A stretch of DNA of 57,398 nt, taken from contig JAIOHM010000015.1 in the NCBI GenBank assembly GCA_019912965.1, forward strand, positions 1-57,398, written 5' to 3'. Below the pieces are notes generated by a model, which was given only the letters and a program-made list of their open reading frames with translations, had not been told where the DNA came from and searched no databases. The number at the start of each line of letters is the position of its first letter. Within the stretch, counting starts at the first letter, position 1. Shown piece by piece: positions 34,771-43,461 of the stretch. Made by a program: the position numbers and the translations under genes. The stretch comes from Anaerolineae bacterium (GTDB lineage Bacteria; Chloroflexota; Anaerolineae; Aggregatilineales; Phototrophicaceae).

Positions 34771-35397
34771 CTACTTCCCAATCTCCGGTGGCAGTCGATG
34801 AATATCGAAGAAATCATTCACCCGGCAGTAGCTCGGCCCGGCCAAACGCCCAATCGCCTCTAATTTGTGCAGATCAATCTTGTTCCCCTCAAGATAAACC
34901 GAGTCATCAATGTGCAGATGCAACACCGTCCCGATAACGATATTGCCCCCACCCGGTTGGTCGCTGATGGTGATAATCTGGTTCAGCTTGCACTCGTAAT
35001 GGATCAGGCTCTCGGCCACGCGCGGCGGGCGAACCGTCAGGCTCGGCACAGCCGTAACCTGCGCCCGTTCAAATTCGTTGATTTCGGCGGGCAGTTCGGT
35101 TGCCGTGATGTTCATCGCCTCGGCTAACGGCTCACTCACGATATTCACCACAAATTCGCCCGTCGCCTGCACGTTATACAGCGTATCTTTATGGGCAGCA
35201 TCCGCATCCCGGATTCCGGGGCAGAATAAAATCGTTGGCGGACTGGAGCAAACGGCTGTAAAAAAGCTGAACGGCGCGAGGTTCGGCTGACCCTCTGCGT
35301 TGATCGTACTCACCCACGCAATCGGGCGCGGCACAATCGAGCCGATCATCAGCTTATACATTTCTTTGTGGGGTAAATCAGAGGGTTTGATGTCCAT
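34771..35397 (-). CDS. Flavin reductase family protein
   Basis: The 208-residue protein is of the flavin reductase/FMN-binding split-barrel family: MYKLMIGSIVPRPIAWVSTINAEGQPNLAPFSFFTAVCSSPPTILF (in outline) is the typical first half, and GTVLHLHIDD near the end completes the family pattern. It binds FMN and may act as a reductase with an unknown partner oxygenase, or as a self-standing flavoenzyme. It starts 2 bases after the stop of the LutA-like gene on the same strand, so it is cotranscribed. Confidence 0.9.
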   Translation of the reverse strand: MDIKPSDLPHKEMYKLMIGSIVPRPIAWVSTINAEGQPNLAPFSFFTAVCSSPPTILFCPGIRDADAAHKDTLYNVQATGEFVVNIVSEPLAEAMNITATELPAEINEFERAQVTAVPSLTVRPPRVAESLIHYECKLNQIITISDQPGGGNIVIGTVLHLHIDDSVYLEGNKIDLHKLEAIGRLAGPSYCRVNDFFDIHRLPPEIGK

Positions 35398-35399
35398 GT

Positions 35400-36170
35400 T
35401 TACTGCCCGTTCTTCAGCCCACGCGCCAGCAGATCAGCAATATGCTGAACGCGTTTATTGCTTTCGTGCCGGCTGAGTCCGCCGTTCATTTGCATCAGGC
35501 AACTTGAATCCCCGGTCAGGATGACATCGGCTTCGCTGGCGTTGATGTTCTGCACTTTATCCTTCAGCATGGCATTGCTGATTTCCGGCATCTTGACCGA
35601 GAACAAGCCGCCGAACCCACAGCACTGGTCGCAGCCTTTCATTTCGGTCACTTCCGCGCCGTCGATATGGTTCACCAGATCGCGCGCCTGATGATCCAGT
35701 TTCATCAACCGTAAGCCGTGACAGGCATCATGGAAAGCCACTTTGGTGGGGGGCAGCTTCGCACCGATGTCGGTAATGCCCAACCCATCCACCAGATATT
35801 CGGTGAATTCCCACGTGATGTTGGCTGCCCATGCCGCCCGTTCAGCCCATTCCGGGTCATCCTTGAACAGGTCAGGATAGTAATGCTGTACCATCGAGGC
35901 ACAGCTACCCGATGGGGTAACGATCACTTCGGCATCCGCGAAAGCCGTCAGGAATTGTTTACCCACAGCGCGGGCATCATCCCATGCGCCGGAATTAAAC
36001 GCTGGCTGACCACAACAGGTTTGCGCCATCGGGAAGCGCACTTCCACGCCGAGATGTTCCAGAATTTCCAGCACGGAAACCCCGGTGTGCGGAAACACCA
36101 TATCCACAATGCAGGTCACAAATAAGGAAACAGGTTTATAACGTGGGGAGGGACGCAGTGAGTCGGACAT
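35400..36170 (-). CDS. lutA: LutA-like CCG-domain iron-sulfur protein
   Basis: The 256-residue protein has two CCG-type cysteine-rich domains: TCCGQPAFNSGAWDDAR and CHGLRLMKLDH followed by GCDQCCGFGGLFSVKMPEISNAM. The start VSLFVTCIVDMVFPHTG is the LutA/LldE pattern. In the L-lactate utilisation system these proteins act with LutB and LutC, but those genes are not in the window. It starts the pair with the flavin reductase, gap 2 bases. It may still oxidise lactate or glycolate with an unlinked partner. The gene symbol is given for family likeness only. Confidence 0.88.
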   Translation of the reverse strand: MSDSLRPSPRYKPVSLFVTCIVDMVFPHTGVSVLEILEHLGVEVRFPMAQTCCGQPAFNSGAWDDARAVGKQFLTAFADAEVIVTPSGSCASMVQHYYPDLFKDDPEWAERAAWAANITWEFTEYLVDGLGITDIGAKLPPTKVAFHDACHGLRLMKLDHQARDLVNHIDGAEVTEMKGCDQCCGFGGLFSVKMPEISNAMLKDKVQNINASEADVILTGDSSCLMQMNGGLSRHESNKRVQHIADLLARGLKNGQ

Positions 36171-36326
36171 AATGATATGCAGCCTCTGGTTTCAGCCCAC
36201 AGCGATCAGTCATTGGACTGCTGGACTGCTTGCGCCGGGGCAACGTCTATACATAGCATGGGTTGTGGGGAAGGTCTGAAAACCTATCCCTGCGAAACTA
36301 ACTTTCAAAAAGGACAAAAATCGGCT

Positions 36327-36803
36327 ATGAGCGAGCTATACACCATCCGGGAATCCACCCCTGCCGATCTGGATATTATTGTAGCGCATCGGCGTGGAAT
36401 GTTCGAAGCCATGCACACGGGAACTAAAGAGCAATTGGACGCAATGGACTTGGCCTTCATCCCCTGGCTTAAAGAACGGGTGGATAACGGTCGCTATAAA
36501 GGCTGGTTCGCCGTCGAGCTGGATGGGTCGGTCGCGGCAGGCGTCGGTTTGTGGCTGTTAGACTGGATTCCCGGCCCGTTCGATCAACAGCCTTATCGGG
36601 GCTACATCCTGAATGTGTACACCGCGCCGGAATACCGTAAGCAGGGTTTAGCCAAACGCCTGATGCAAACCCTCATGGACTGGTGCTACGCTAACGAGAT
36701 CAATATTTTGATGCTCCACGCCAGCGATCAGGGTCGCACGATTTACGAGGGGCTGGGATTCACCCCTACCAACGAAATGCGAACGTGGAAAAATCGGACA
36801 TAA
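36327..36803 (+). CDS. GNAT family N-acetyltransferase
   Basis: The 158-residue protein is a compact GNAT enzyme: GYILNVYTAPEYRKQGLAKRLMQTLMDWC holds the acetyl-CoA loop YRKQGLAKRL, and EINILMLHASDQGRTIYEGLGF is the typical final strand and helix. The start ATG 36327 is chosen because homology begins there; the frame is open further upstream to 36177 but without matching residues. The substrate is unknown. It is divergent from the LutA pair. Confidence 0.88.
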   Translation: MSELYTIRESTPADLDIIVAHRRGMFEAMHTGTKEQLDAMDLAFIPWLKERVDNGRYKGWFAVELDGSVAAGVGLWLLDWIPGPFDQQPYRGYILNVYTAPEYRKQGLAKRLMQTLMDWCYANEINILMLHASDQGRTIYEGLGFTPTNEMRTWKNRT

Positions 36804-36906
36804 CGAGGTTGGGATAGGCATAACCAGAATCTAAACCCTGCGTTGGCGCAAACAGTAATAGGGATTAGAATGGGCAGTTCGCAGTACACAAGTTAGAGGT
36901 TTTGTA

Positions 36907-37899
36907 ATGAAAATTTTGATTATTGGCGGTACGCAGTTCCTAGGCCGCCACCTGACCGATATCGCGCTTAAAGGCGGCCACGAAGTCACGCTCTTTAACC
37001 GGGGCAATACCAATCCCGGACTGTTCCCGCAGGCTGAACACATCAAGGGCGACCGCGATGGCGGCCTCGCCGCGCTGGATGGGCGCAAGTGGGATGTAGC
37101 CATCGACACCTGCGGTTATGTTCCCCGTCTGGTGAAAGACTCGGCGGAAAAATTAGCAGATGCGGTTGAGCACTACACCTTCATTTCGACCATCTCGGTC
37201 TACAGTGATTCTTCGCAGATCAATATGGATGAGTCCGGCCCGCTGGCAGCGCTGGTGGACGAATCGACCGAAACCGTCGATGGTGAAACTTATGGCGGGC
37301 TGAAAGTATTGTGCGAGCGCGCCGCCGAAACCGTTATGCCGGGGCGTGTACTCCACGTCCGTTCCGGGCTGATCGTCGGCCCGCATGATCCGACCGACCG
37401 TTTCACTTACTGGCCCGTGCGGGTTACCATCAGTGGTGAAGTGCTGGCTCCCGGAAACCCGGAAATGCCTACCCAATTTATTGATGCACGCGATCAGGCC
37501 GACTGGATTCTCCGTATGGCCGAACAGCGCAAAGCCGGGATTTACAATGTCACCGGGCCAAACACAACCCTGACAATCGGCGAAGTACTGGACGCCTGTA
37601 AGCGGGTCAGCGGCAGTGATGCCACCTTCACCTGGGTAAACGATGATTTTCTGGTCGAACATGAGGTCGCACCCTTCTCCGAACTACCCTTGTGGATTCC
37701 CGATGCCTACAATGGCCTGCAAAAGCTGAATGTGGATAAAGCCCTGAACGATGGCCTGACTTTCCGCCCGCTGGAAACCATCATTCGAGACACCTTAGCC
37801 TGGAATGCCACCCGCCCCGGAGACCGTCCCAAACCCCGTGCGGGCATGATGCGCGACCGCGAGACTGAACTCCTGAACGCCTGGAAGCAGACCGTTTAA
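36907..37899 (+). CDS. NAD-dependent epimerase/dehydratase family protein
   Basis: The 330-residue protein starts MKILIIGGTQFLGRHLTDIAL, a Rossmann-fold nucleotide site, and has DVAIDTCGYVPRLV and FISTISVYSDS where the active-site serine or threonine should lie. ETYGGLKVLCE contains the YxxxK triad (YGGLK). It resembles the CSP41-type or sugar nucleotide epimerase group, but the substrate is unknown. It has an AGAGG-like site at normal distance. A good hairpin follows. Confidence 0.88.
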   Translation: MKILIIGGTQFLGRHLTDIALKGGHEVTLFNRGNTNPGLFPQAEHIKGDRDGGLAALDGRKWDVAIDTCGYVPRLVKDSAEKLADAVEHYTFISTISVYSDSSQINMDESGPLAALVDESTETVDGETYGGLKVLCERAAETVMPGRVLHVRSGLIVGPHDPTDRFTYWPVRVTISGEVLAPGNPEMPTQFIDARDQADWILRMAEQRKAGIYNVTGPNTTLTIGEVLDACKRVSGSDATFTWVNDDFLVEHEVAPFSELPLWIPDAYNGLQKLNVDKALNDGLTFRPLETIIRDTLAWNATRPGDRPKPRAGMMRDRETELLNAWKQTV

Positions 37900-37929
37900 A
37901 ACCCGGTTCTTAAAAAACCCGACGAACCT

Positions 37930-37957
37930 GGAGGGGAGGGGTCTGTACCTTCCCTCC
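37930..37957 (+). terminator. Hairpin terminator
   Basis: Arms GGAGGGGAGG (37930-37939) and CCTTCCCTCC (37948-37957) pair with one G-U, and AAAATATGATCTTTTTCC follows. It is a likely terminator for the epimerase gene on the plus strand, ahead of dnaN. Confidence 0.5.
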
Positions 37958-38045
37958 AAAATATGATCTTTTTCCATCAATTACTGCCTCACGAAAATAA
38001 CCACATTCTTACCCGATCTCGCTACCGAACTGACCTCGCCTGTAG

Positions 38046-38071
38046 TATAATTTTGGGAAATTTTGGGATAA
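38046..38071 (+). promoter_or_regulatory. Possible dnaN -10 box and TTATCCCA-type box
   Basis: TATAAT at 38046-38051 is followed by two TTTTGGGA units and TGGGATAA at 38064-38071, whose complement TTATCCCA recurs downstream of dnaN. No clear -35 box was found, so this is only a partial promoter call. The box may bind DnaA or another regulator. Confidence 0.4.
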
Positions 38072-38092
38072 AAGCAGCAGGAGTGTGCCGAC

Positions 38093-39226
38093 ATGCGTGT
38101 GAGCGTTTTACAGGATAAATTAGCAAAGGGACTGAGTACCGTCGCCCGCGCGGTGGAAAATCGGCCTACACTGCCCGTGCTGGGCAACATACTCATGGCC
38201 ACTGAAGACGCCCGCCTCAAACTCTCTGCCACCAATCTGGAAATGAGCATCACCACCTGGATCGGCGCGAAGGTCGATAAAGAAGGCGCCATCACCCTGC
38301 CCGCTAAAACACTGGCTGATCTGGTCAACAACCTCTCGCCGGAGCGCGTTGATCTGGCGCTGGATGCCTCCACGCTTACCGTAAATGTGCGCTGCGGTGC
38401 GACCAATTCCAATATCAAGGGCATTGATGCTGCTGAATTTCCGCTTGTTCCGCAGGGCGGCGAAGGCGATGTGGTTATCCCCGGCAAAGTACTGAAAGAG
38501 ATGATTGCCCAGACGGTTTTCGCCGCTGCCAAAGAAGATAATCGCCCGATTTTGACGGGTGTGCAGATACAGTTAGATGGCAATGTGATGACGATGGCAT
38601 CGGCTGATGGCTATCGTTTGGCCGTCCGCACGGCTGAAATCGATCAGACCTTCACCAAGCCTGTCGAATTCGTCGTACCCGCCAAGTCGTTGGCAGAAGT
38701 CGGACGCATCATCAGTGATGAAGATGATGTCGTCTCCATCACGCTTCCCAAAGAACGCGATATTGTGCTGTTCCATATGAAGCACACCGACATTGCCTCG
38801 CAGCTTTTGGAGGGCAAGTTCCCGGATGTCGCCGCCATCATCCCGCGCAGCTACATCACTTCTACGGTTATGTACACCAGCGATTTGCTGGCCGCCTGCA
38901 AACGTGCGGAAATCTTCGCCCGCGACTCGGCCTACAGTGCCAAGCTGGCTGTGAACCCGGCGGCTGGCCCCGGCGAACCGGGCGCAGTACGGATTATCGG
39001 CATGAGCGCCGAACGGGGCGACAATGAAGGAATGCTCGATGCCTCGGTGGAAGGTGAAGCCATCAACATCTCCTTCAACATCCGCTATCTGATTGACGTG
39101 CTCAACGTACTGAATGATGAGCGTGTGGTGTTCGAAAGCAACGGCCCGGCCAACCCCGGCGTCATCCGTCCCGAAGGCCGCGACGATTTTGTCAGCATTA
39201 TTATGCCCATGTCGCTCAACCGTTAA
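38093..39226 (+). CDS. dnaN: DNA polymerase III subunit beta (sliding clamp)
   Basis: This 377-residue protein is the beta clamp, which encircles DNA and tethers polymerase III. The N-terminal MRVSVLQDKLAKGLSTVARAVENRPTLPVLGNIL is the typical first domain, and GVQIQLDGNVMTMASADGYRLAVRT is the usual central motif. The C-terminus PVxSLNR here is IIMPMSLNR, close to the normal PMRL ending. The length is normal (about 370). AGGAG lies 11 bases before ATG 38093. dnaA is not adjacent in the window, so the classic dnaA-dnaN pair is not visible here. Confidence 0.97.
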   Translation: MRVSVLQDKLAKGLSTVARAVENRPTLPVLGNILMATEDARLKLSATNLEMSITTWIGAKVDKEGAITLPAKTLADLVNNLSPERVDLALDASTLTVNVRCGATNSNIKGIDAAEFPLVPQGGEGDVVIPGKVLKEMIAQTVFAAAKEDNRPILTGVQIQLDGNVMTMASADGYRLAVRTAEIDQTFTKPVEFVVPAKSLAEVGRIISDEDDVVSITLPKERDIVLFHMKHTDIASQLLEGKFPDVAAIIPRSYITSTVMYTSDLLAACKRAEIFARDSAYSAKLAVNPAAGPGEPGAVRIIGMSAERGDNEGMLDASVEGEAINISFNIRYLIDVLNVLNDERVVFESNGPANPGVIRPEGRDDFVSIIMPMSLNR

Positions 39227-39247
39227 TAGAACGAACACTGAATGAAA

Positions 39248-39288
39248 AACGTCCATCTGCACTATAAATTAAGGTGTCGATGGACGTT
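39248..39288. terminator. Hairpin after dnaN
   Basis: Arms AACGTCCATC (39248-39257) and GATGGACGTT (39279-39288) pair perfectly, with a 21-nt loop. It lies 22 bases after the dnaN stop codon and may end its transcript. It has no strong U tract. Confidence 0.4.
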
Positions 39289-39310
39289 ATCCCAAATCCA
39301 CTTGGGATAA
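39287..39310. repeat. TTATCCCAA inverted repeat
   Basis: TTATCCCAA (39287-39295) and TTGGGATAA (39302-39310) form a perfect 9-bp inverted repeat with a 6-base spacer. Further TTATCCCA copies occur at 39330-39337 and 39602-39609, and TGGGATAA at 39635-39642. It may be a protein-binding site within the candidate origin. Confidence 0.6.
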
Positions 39311-39398
39311 AAGCGAACAAATTTTCCCCTTATCCCAACCCCAAACTGAAAAATAACCCAATTTAATCCAAGTAACAACCCGACTCACAGACTCAGCC

Positions 39399-39723
39399 TG
39401 TCTATAACATTACCCAAATTGTCTAAAACCTGTTCATAACATTACCCAAATTGTCTAAAACCTGTCTATAACTTTACCCAAATTGTCGATAACTTTATGG
39501 CCTGCAAATAAAATCAGGTTCAAAAACCTGTCTATAACCTGCTGCCTGTCTAAATCTGTCTAAAACTCAGTGAGTTTTGAACAGGTAGCTGTCTAAAACT
39601 TTTATCCCACCAAACCCACATTTAACAATTCATCTGGGATAAATCTGCGTTATAGCAGGGCGTGAGGGGTCAGGGTTGGGAAATGTATCCAACATGACGA
39701 GGCAGATTACAAAGTTTTAGACA
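39399..39723. repeat. oriC: Cluster of DnaA-box-like 9-mers (candidate oriC)
   Basis: At least eleven 9-mers in about 325 bases fit TTWTNNACA (or its complement): TGTCTATAA at 39399, 39463 and 39529; TGTCTAAAA at 39420, 39452, 39557 and 39590; TGTTCATAA at 39431; TGTCGATAA at 39484; and the reverse forms TTTTGAACA at 39575 and TTTTAGACA at 39715. The E. coli consensus is TTWTNCACA, so most differ at one position. They lie downstream of dnaN in an AT-richer gap. I infer an origin or DnaA-binding cluster. The oriC symbol is tentative. Confidence 0.5.
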
Positions 39724-39872
39724 GTTTAGACAGCCCCTACTACAGCTACTATCTTTATATTCATCAATTCACTGAGAAAGATTCTTCTACAGAAAACCCA
39801 GACCCCGGAATGGTGATGAAAGCCGCAGGTCTGTTACAATTGTGTTCTATCCAAACCGATGGAGCGCGCCCA

Positions 39873-42068
39873 ATGGAATCCACCCTACTCAACGGACTGA
39901 ACCCCCAACAGACCGAGGCTATCACCGCTGGGGATGGGCCAGTGCTGGTGCTGGCTGGGCCGGGCAGTGGTAAAACCCGTGTGCTAACCCACCGCATTGC
40001 CTATCTCATCCGTGAAATGGGTGTCCATCCCAGCGCAATTATGGCCGTCACCTTCACCAACAAGGCAGCGGGCGAAATGCGAACACGCATTGAAAATCTG
40101 CTGGGGGATAAACTGAAGGGTTTACAGATCGGCACCTTCCATTCAATATGTGCGCGGCTGCTTCGTAAGGAATCCAAATCGACCCCTTTACGTTCAGACT
40201 ACCTCATCTACGATACCGACGATCAGGAATCGGTCGTCAAACAAGCGTTGAACGAACTCAATCTGGACGATAAAAAATACCGCCCACGTCAGATGCTGAA
40301 CCACATCTCCAACGCCAAGAATGAATTGATCGAACCCGCACAATACCGGGGACAGGGCTATATGGGTGAGATCATCGCCCGCGTATACATGCGTTATCAG
40401 GAAATCCTGATTGCCAACAATGCCCGTGACTTTGATGATTTATTGATGGACACAGCTACCCTGCTTCGGGATGATGAAGAAGTTCGTGACCGTTACCAGC
40501 ATTATTTTGAATATCTGCTGGTGGATGAATTTCAGGATACCAATGCTGCCCAGTATTATCTGGTGCGCGAACTCGGCAAACCTCAAAACAATGTGTTTGT
40601 GGTCGGGGATGAAGATCAGGCTATCTACGGCTTTCGCGGTGCGGATTACCGCAATGTGCTTCAGTTTCGCAAGGATTTTCCAGAGTCGCGCGTCATCTTG
40701 CTGGAGCAGAATTATCGCTCCACTCAGATTGTGCTGGATGCTGCCCGTGCGGTGATTGACCAGAACCGGCATCGCACACCTAAAGCCCTGTTCACAGACC
40801 GTCAAGGTGGCACACCCATCACTCTATACGAAGCCTACGCTGACAGCGATGAAGCTGATTATGTTGTCAAAACGCTGGAAAAAATGCGCCGGAACGATGG
40901 CCTGGGTTATAAAGATTTTGCTATTATGTACCGGACCAATGCCCAATCCCGCGCATTGGAAGATGCTTTCATCCGGGAACAGATTCCTTATAAACTGGTC
41001 GGCGGGGTCGGCTTCTATAAACGGCGCGAAGTCCGTGATCTGCTGGCCTATCTGCGATTGGTCAATAACCCGGATGATACTGTCAGTTTTAACCGGATTA
41101 TCAATACCCCCAAGCGCGGCATCGGCAAAAAATCACATGAAGATTTTCAGATATGGGCGCTTAAGCGCAACCTGACTTATTCCGAGGCTCTAGAGGCACT
41201 GGCAAATGGCGAGGCATCACCCTTAGGCAACAGTACCGCCAAGAAATTTGTGGATTTTGCTCATCTGATGCGGGACTGGCGCAAACTGGCGGAAGCGGGT
41301 GATCTTTCTGCACTGCTGGACGAAATCATTGCCCGCACCGGATTTACCCTGTATTTGCATGAAAGCAGCCAAACGACCGACGAAGCGTTAGAGCGCGAGG
41401 AAAACGTGCGCGAGTTGCGGGGTGTGGTCACAGCGCGGCGCGATGTCCCTCTAAGTGAATTTCTGGAAGATATGGCGCTGGTTTCGGATGTGGATTCGAT
41501 CAAAGACGATAACACGGTAACGCTGCTCACCCTCCATGCCGCTAAAGGATTGGAATATCCGGTGGTATTCCTGACCGGGATGGAAGAAGGCTTGCTACCT
41601 CACTTCCGTTCGCTGGAAGAAGAAGAAGGCATGGCCGAAGAACGCCGCCTGCTGTATGTAGGCATCACCCGCGCCATGAATCACTTGTACCTCACCTATG
41701 CTTTCCGCCGTGTGATGTTTGGCGATAGCACACCCAGCAGACCCTCACGTTTTCTGGCGGATATTCCAGCGCAGTTGGTCGAAGGACTTTCACCGCGGTT
41801 ACAGCAGGGCAATCAGGAAAAACGTTATCTGAGCGAAACTACCTGGGAGCGCACGCCACCCAAACCGCGTGCTGTGCAGGTTGTCAGCAAGCCACCCACC
41901 AAATACCGCACCGGACAGCGTGTCCGTCATGCCAAATTTGGTGATGGCGTGGTCATAGACAGCCAAGTGCGTTCCGGTGATGAAGAAGTCACCGTCAGCT
42001 TCAAACAGCCTCATGGCCTCAAACGTCTGGCGGCGAGCTTTGCAAATCTGGTGATTCTGGAGGAATAG
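39873..42068 (+). CDS. pcrA: ATP-dependent DNA helicase, UvrD/PcrA family
   Basis: The 731-residue protein is a superfamily 1 helicase. Motif I is AGPGSGKT at residues 28-35, VTFTNKAAGEMRTRI is motif Ia, LLVDEFQDTN is motif II, VVGDEDQAIYGFRGAD is motif III, LEQNYRS is motif IV, and TLHAAKGLEYPVVFLTGMEEGLLPH is motif V. VGITRA is motif VI. The C-terminal part with KYRTGQRVRHAKFGDGVVIDSQ is the tudor-like domain that binds RNA polymerase. It unwinds DNA in repair and replication. The start ATG 39873 has GGAG at about 9 bases; an in-frame ATG at 39810 lacks a site. Confidence 0.95.
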   Translation: MESTLLNGLNPQQTEAITAGDGPVLVLAGPGSGKTRVLTHRIAYLIREMGVHPSAIMAVTFTNKAAGEMRTRIENLLGDKLKGLQIGTFHSICARLLRKESKSTPLRSDYLIYDTDDQESVVKQALNELNLDDKKYRPRQMLNHISNAKNELIEPAQYRGQGYMGEIIARVYMRYQEILIANNARDFDDLLMDTATLLRDDEEVRDRYQHYFEYLLVDEFQDTNAAQYYLVRELGKPQNNVFVVGDEDQAIYGFRGADYRNVLQFRKDFPESRVILLEQNYRSTQIVLDAARAVIDQNRHRTPKALFTDRQGGTPITLYEAYADSDEADYVVKTLEKMRRNDGLGYKDFAIMYRTNAQSRALEDAFIREQIPYKLVGGVGFYKRREVRDLLAYLRLVNNPDDTVSFNRIINTPKRGIGKKSHEDFQIWALKRNLTYSEALEALANGEASPLGNSTAKKFVDFAHLMRDWRKLAEAGDLSALLDEIIARTGFTLYLHESSQTTDEALEREENVRELRGVVTARRDVPLSEFLEDMALVSDVDSIKDDNTVTLLTLHAAKGLEYPVVFLTGMEEGLLPHFRSLEEEEGMAEERRLLYVGITRAMNHLYLTYAFRRVMFGDSTPSRPSRFLADIPAQLVEGLSPRLQQGNQEKRYLSETTWERTPPKPRAVQVVSKPPTKYRTGQRVRHAKFGDGVVIDSQVRSGDEEVTVSFKQPHGLKRLAASFANLVILEE

Positions 42069-42534
42069 CTAACGCGGTCAAAAATTCCGCGATCACTACG
42101 CGCGGTTCGCTGTAACACCGGTCAGCCGAAAAGCGTATGACACGGATGCCATGTTCCTCGAATCGTTTATCGCGCCAGCCGTCCGCTTCTACCGAATGCT
42201 GATGATGCGGCCCATCGACTTCCAAGATTCCCCACTGCCCATTGTGGTGAATCAGGAAATCCACCTCGCGCGTCTGGCGGTGACGTTCGGTATTCAGCCG
42301 GATTTTCGCCCCAGCGATGAACATGATGCCCTGTAAATCCAACTCTTTAGCGATCTTGACCTCACTGTTCGACCGCAGAATCAATCCGTGCCATTTGATC
42401 TCACGGTATTTGGGTTGAGTAACCGTTTTTTTATCGATGGGGCTGGCCGTTGGGGATTGGATATGTTTTTTATCCTCCCTGTGTAGTGTGTGCTTGATCG
42501 CTTTCCAAATCGTTTGCAGAAAATGGGTATTCAT
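42019..42534 (-). CDS. DUF559 endonuclease-like protein
   Basis: The 171-residue protein has a PD-(D/E)XK-like core of the DUF559 type: REVDFLIHHNGQWGILEVDGPHHQHS followed by RDKRFEEHGIRVIRFSADRCYSEPRVV. The DFLI-(x10)-LEVDG pattern is the metal-binding centre of restriction-like nucleases. A basic N-terminal tail of about 45 residues precedes it. The gene's 3' end overlaps the pcrA gene by 50 bases on the opposite strand. Its cellular role is not known; related proteins are very-short-patch-type or unknown nucleases. Confidence 0.85.
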   Translation of the reverse strand: MNTHFLQTIWKAIKHTLHREDKKHIQSPTASPIDKKTVTQPKYREIKWHGLILRSNSEVKIAKELDLQGIMFIAGAKIRLNTERHRQTREVDFLIHHNGQWGILEVDGPHHQHSVEADGWRDKRFEEHGIRVIRFSADRCYSEPRVVIAEFLTALAIPPESPDLQSSPPDV

Positions 42535-42558
42535 CTGGGTTTTAATCCTGGCATTAAC

Positions 42559-43443
42559 TCAATCCTTTAGCCAATCCGGTCGTTTCTGTTTGCTGTACAC
42601 TGTGCCAAGTTGTCCATAAATTGTTGGGCGGCGCTGGTGTAAAAGTGGAAAATGATCGCGCCAGTGGTTGATAACCGCTGGTTGTAAATCGGCCATAATC
42701 ACTTCAGTGGTATCACGTCCCGCCTGTGCCAGCACTTTGCCGGATGGGGCGCAGATGAAACTGCTCCCGTAAAAACGGATGCCGTTCTCGCTGCCCACCC
42801 GATTGGCCGCACCAATGTAGATTCCGTTGGCGATGGCATGGCCACGCATCACCGTCAACCATGATTCCTGTGTATCCATATCCGGGTCGCCCGGTTCTTC
42901 GCCAATCGCCGTTGGATAAAAGATGAACTCCGCGCCATTCAGGCTGTAAATCCGCGCCAATTCGGGAAACCATTGGTCGTAACAGGTGGGAGTCGCCATC
43001 GTCACCGCACCCACATCGAATACCGGATATACATCCCCGCCCACGAAAAAATTGGTTTCGTGATAGCCATCGCCGGAAGGAATGTGGATTTTTCGTGTGA
43101 ATCCGACCAGTTTCCCGTCCGCCGCGTGGATGGTGGCCGTATCATAGTAAGTGCCATCTGCCGCTTTTTCGTACAGACTGCCGACCAATGTCACATTATT
43201 TTCACGGGCAAGCTGGCTGAAAAAAGTTTCGGACTGCCCACCGGGTAAGGTTTCCGCCCATTCAAATCCGGTTTTATCGCGCGTGCCGGGGAAATATGGA
43301 ATCAGCGAAAATTCCGGCAGGCATACCAGCCCTGCACCCGCCTGTGCCGCCTGTTTCACCAGACTGTGATACTGTTCCTGCATCGACTCGCGGCTGCCTG
43401 ACCACGCCAATTGAACCAGCCCAACCCGGATAGGTGCTTGCAT
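42559..43443 (-). CDS. Nitrilase-superfamily hydrolase (carbamoylputrescine amidase-like)
   Basis: The 294-residue protein has the triad E44 (CLPEFSLIPYF), K118 (TRKIHIP) and C154 (PTCYDQWFPE). CYDQWFPE is characteristic of N-carbamoylputrescine amidases (AguB type), which would convert N-carbamoylputrescine to putrescine. No agmatine deiminase is next to it. It lies 24 bases upstream (in gene direction, downstream) of the DUF559 gene on the same strand, so cotranscription is possible. The length is normal. Confidence 0.9.
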   Translation of the reverse strand: MQAPIRVGLVQLAWSGSRESMQEQYHSLVKQAAQAGAGLVCLPEFSLIPYFPGTRDKTGFEWAETLPGGQSETFFSQLARENNVTLVGSLYEKAADGTYYDTATIHAADGKLVGFTRKIHIPSGDGYHETNFFVGGDVYPVFDVGAVTMATPTCYDQWFPELARIYSLNGAEFIFYPTAIGEEPGDPDMDTQESWLTVMRGHAIANGIYIGAANRVGSENGIRFYGSSFICAPSGKVLAQAGRDTTEVIMADLQPAVINHWRDHFPLLHQRRPTIYGQLGTVYSKQKRPDWLKD

Positions 43444-43461
43444 TCTGTATCTCCTTTCGCC

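Larger units (their letters stand above)
39227..39872. other. Intergenic region dnaN to pcrA
   Basis: About 650 bases without a gene, containing a hairpin, the TTATCCCA boxes and the 9-mer cluster listed separately. A repeated unit of about 32 bases (TGTCTATAACATTACCCAAAT-like) at 39399-39490 gives a partly tandem structure. The stretch is more AT-rich than its neighbours. Confidence 0.6.

Noticed and set aside
39399..39720. A CRISPR-like array
   Set aside because: The 9-10 base repeats are too short, irregularly spaced and partly degenerate, and there are no uniform spacers or cas genes. They fit DnaA-like boxes better.
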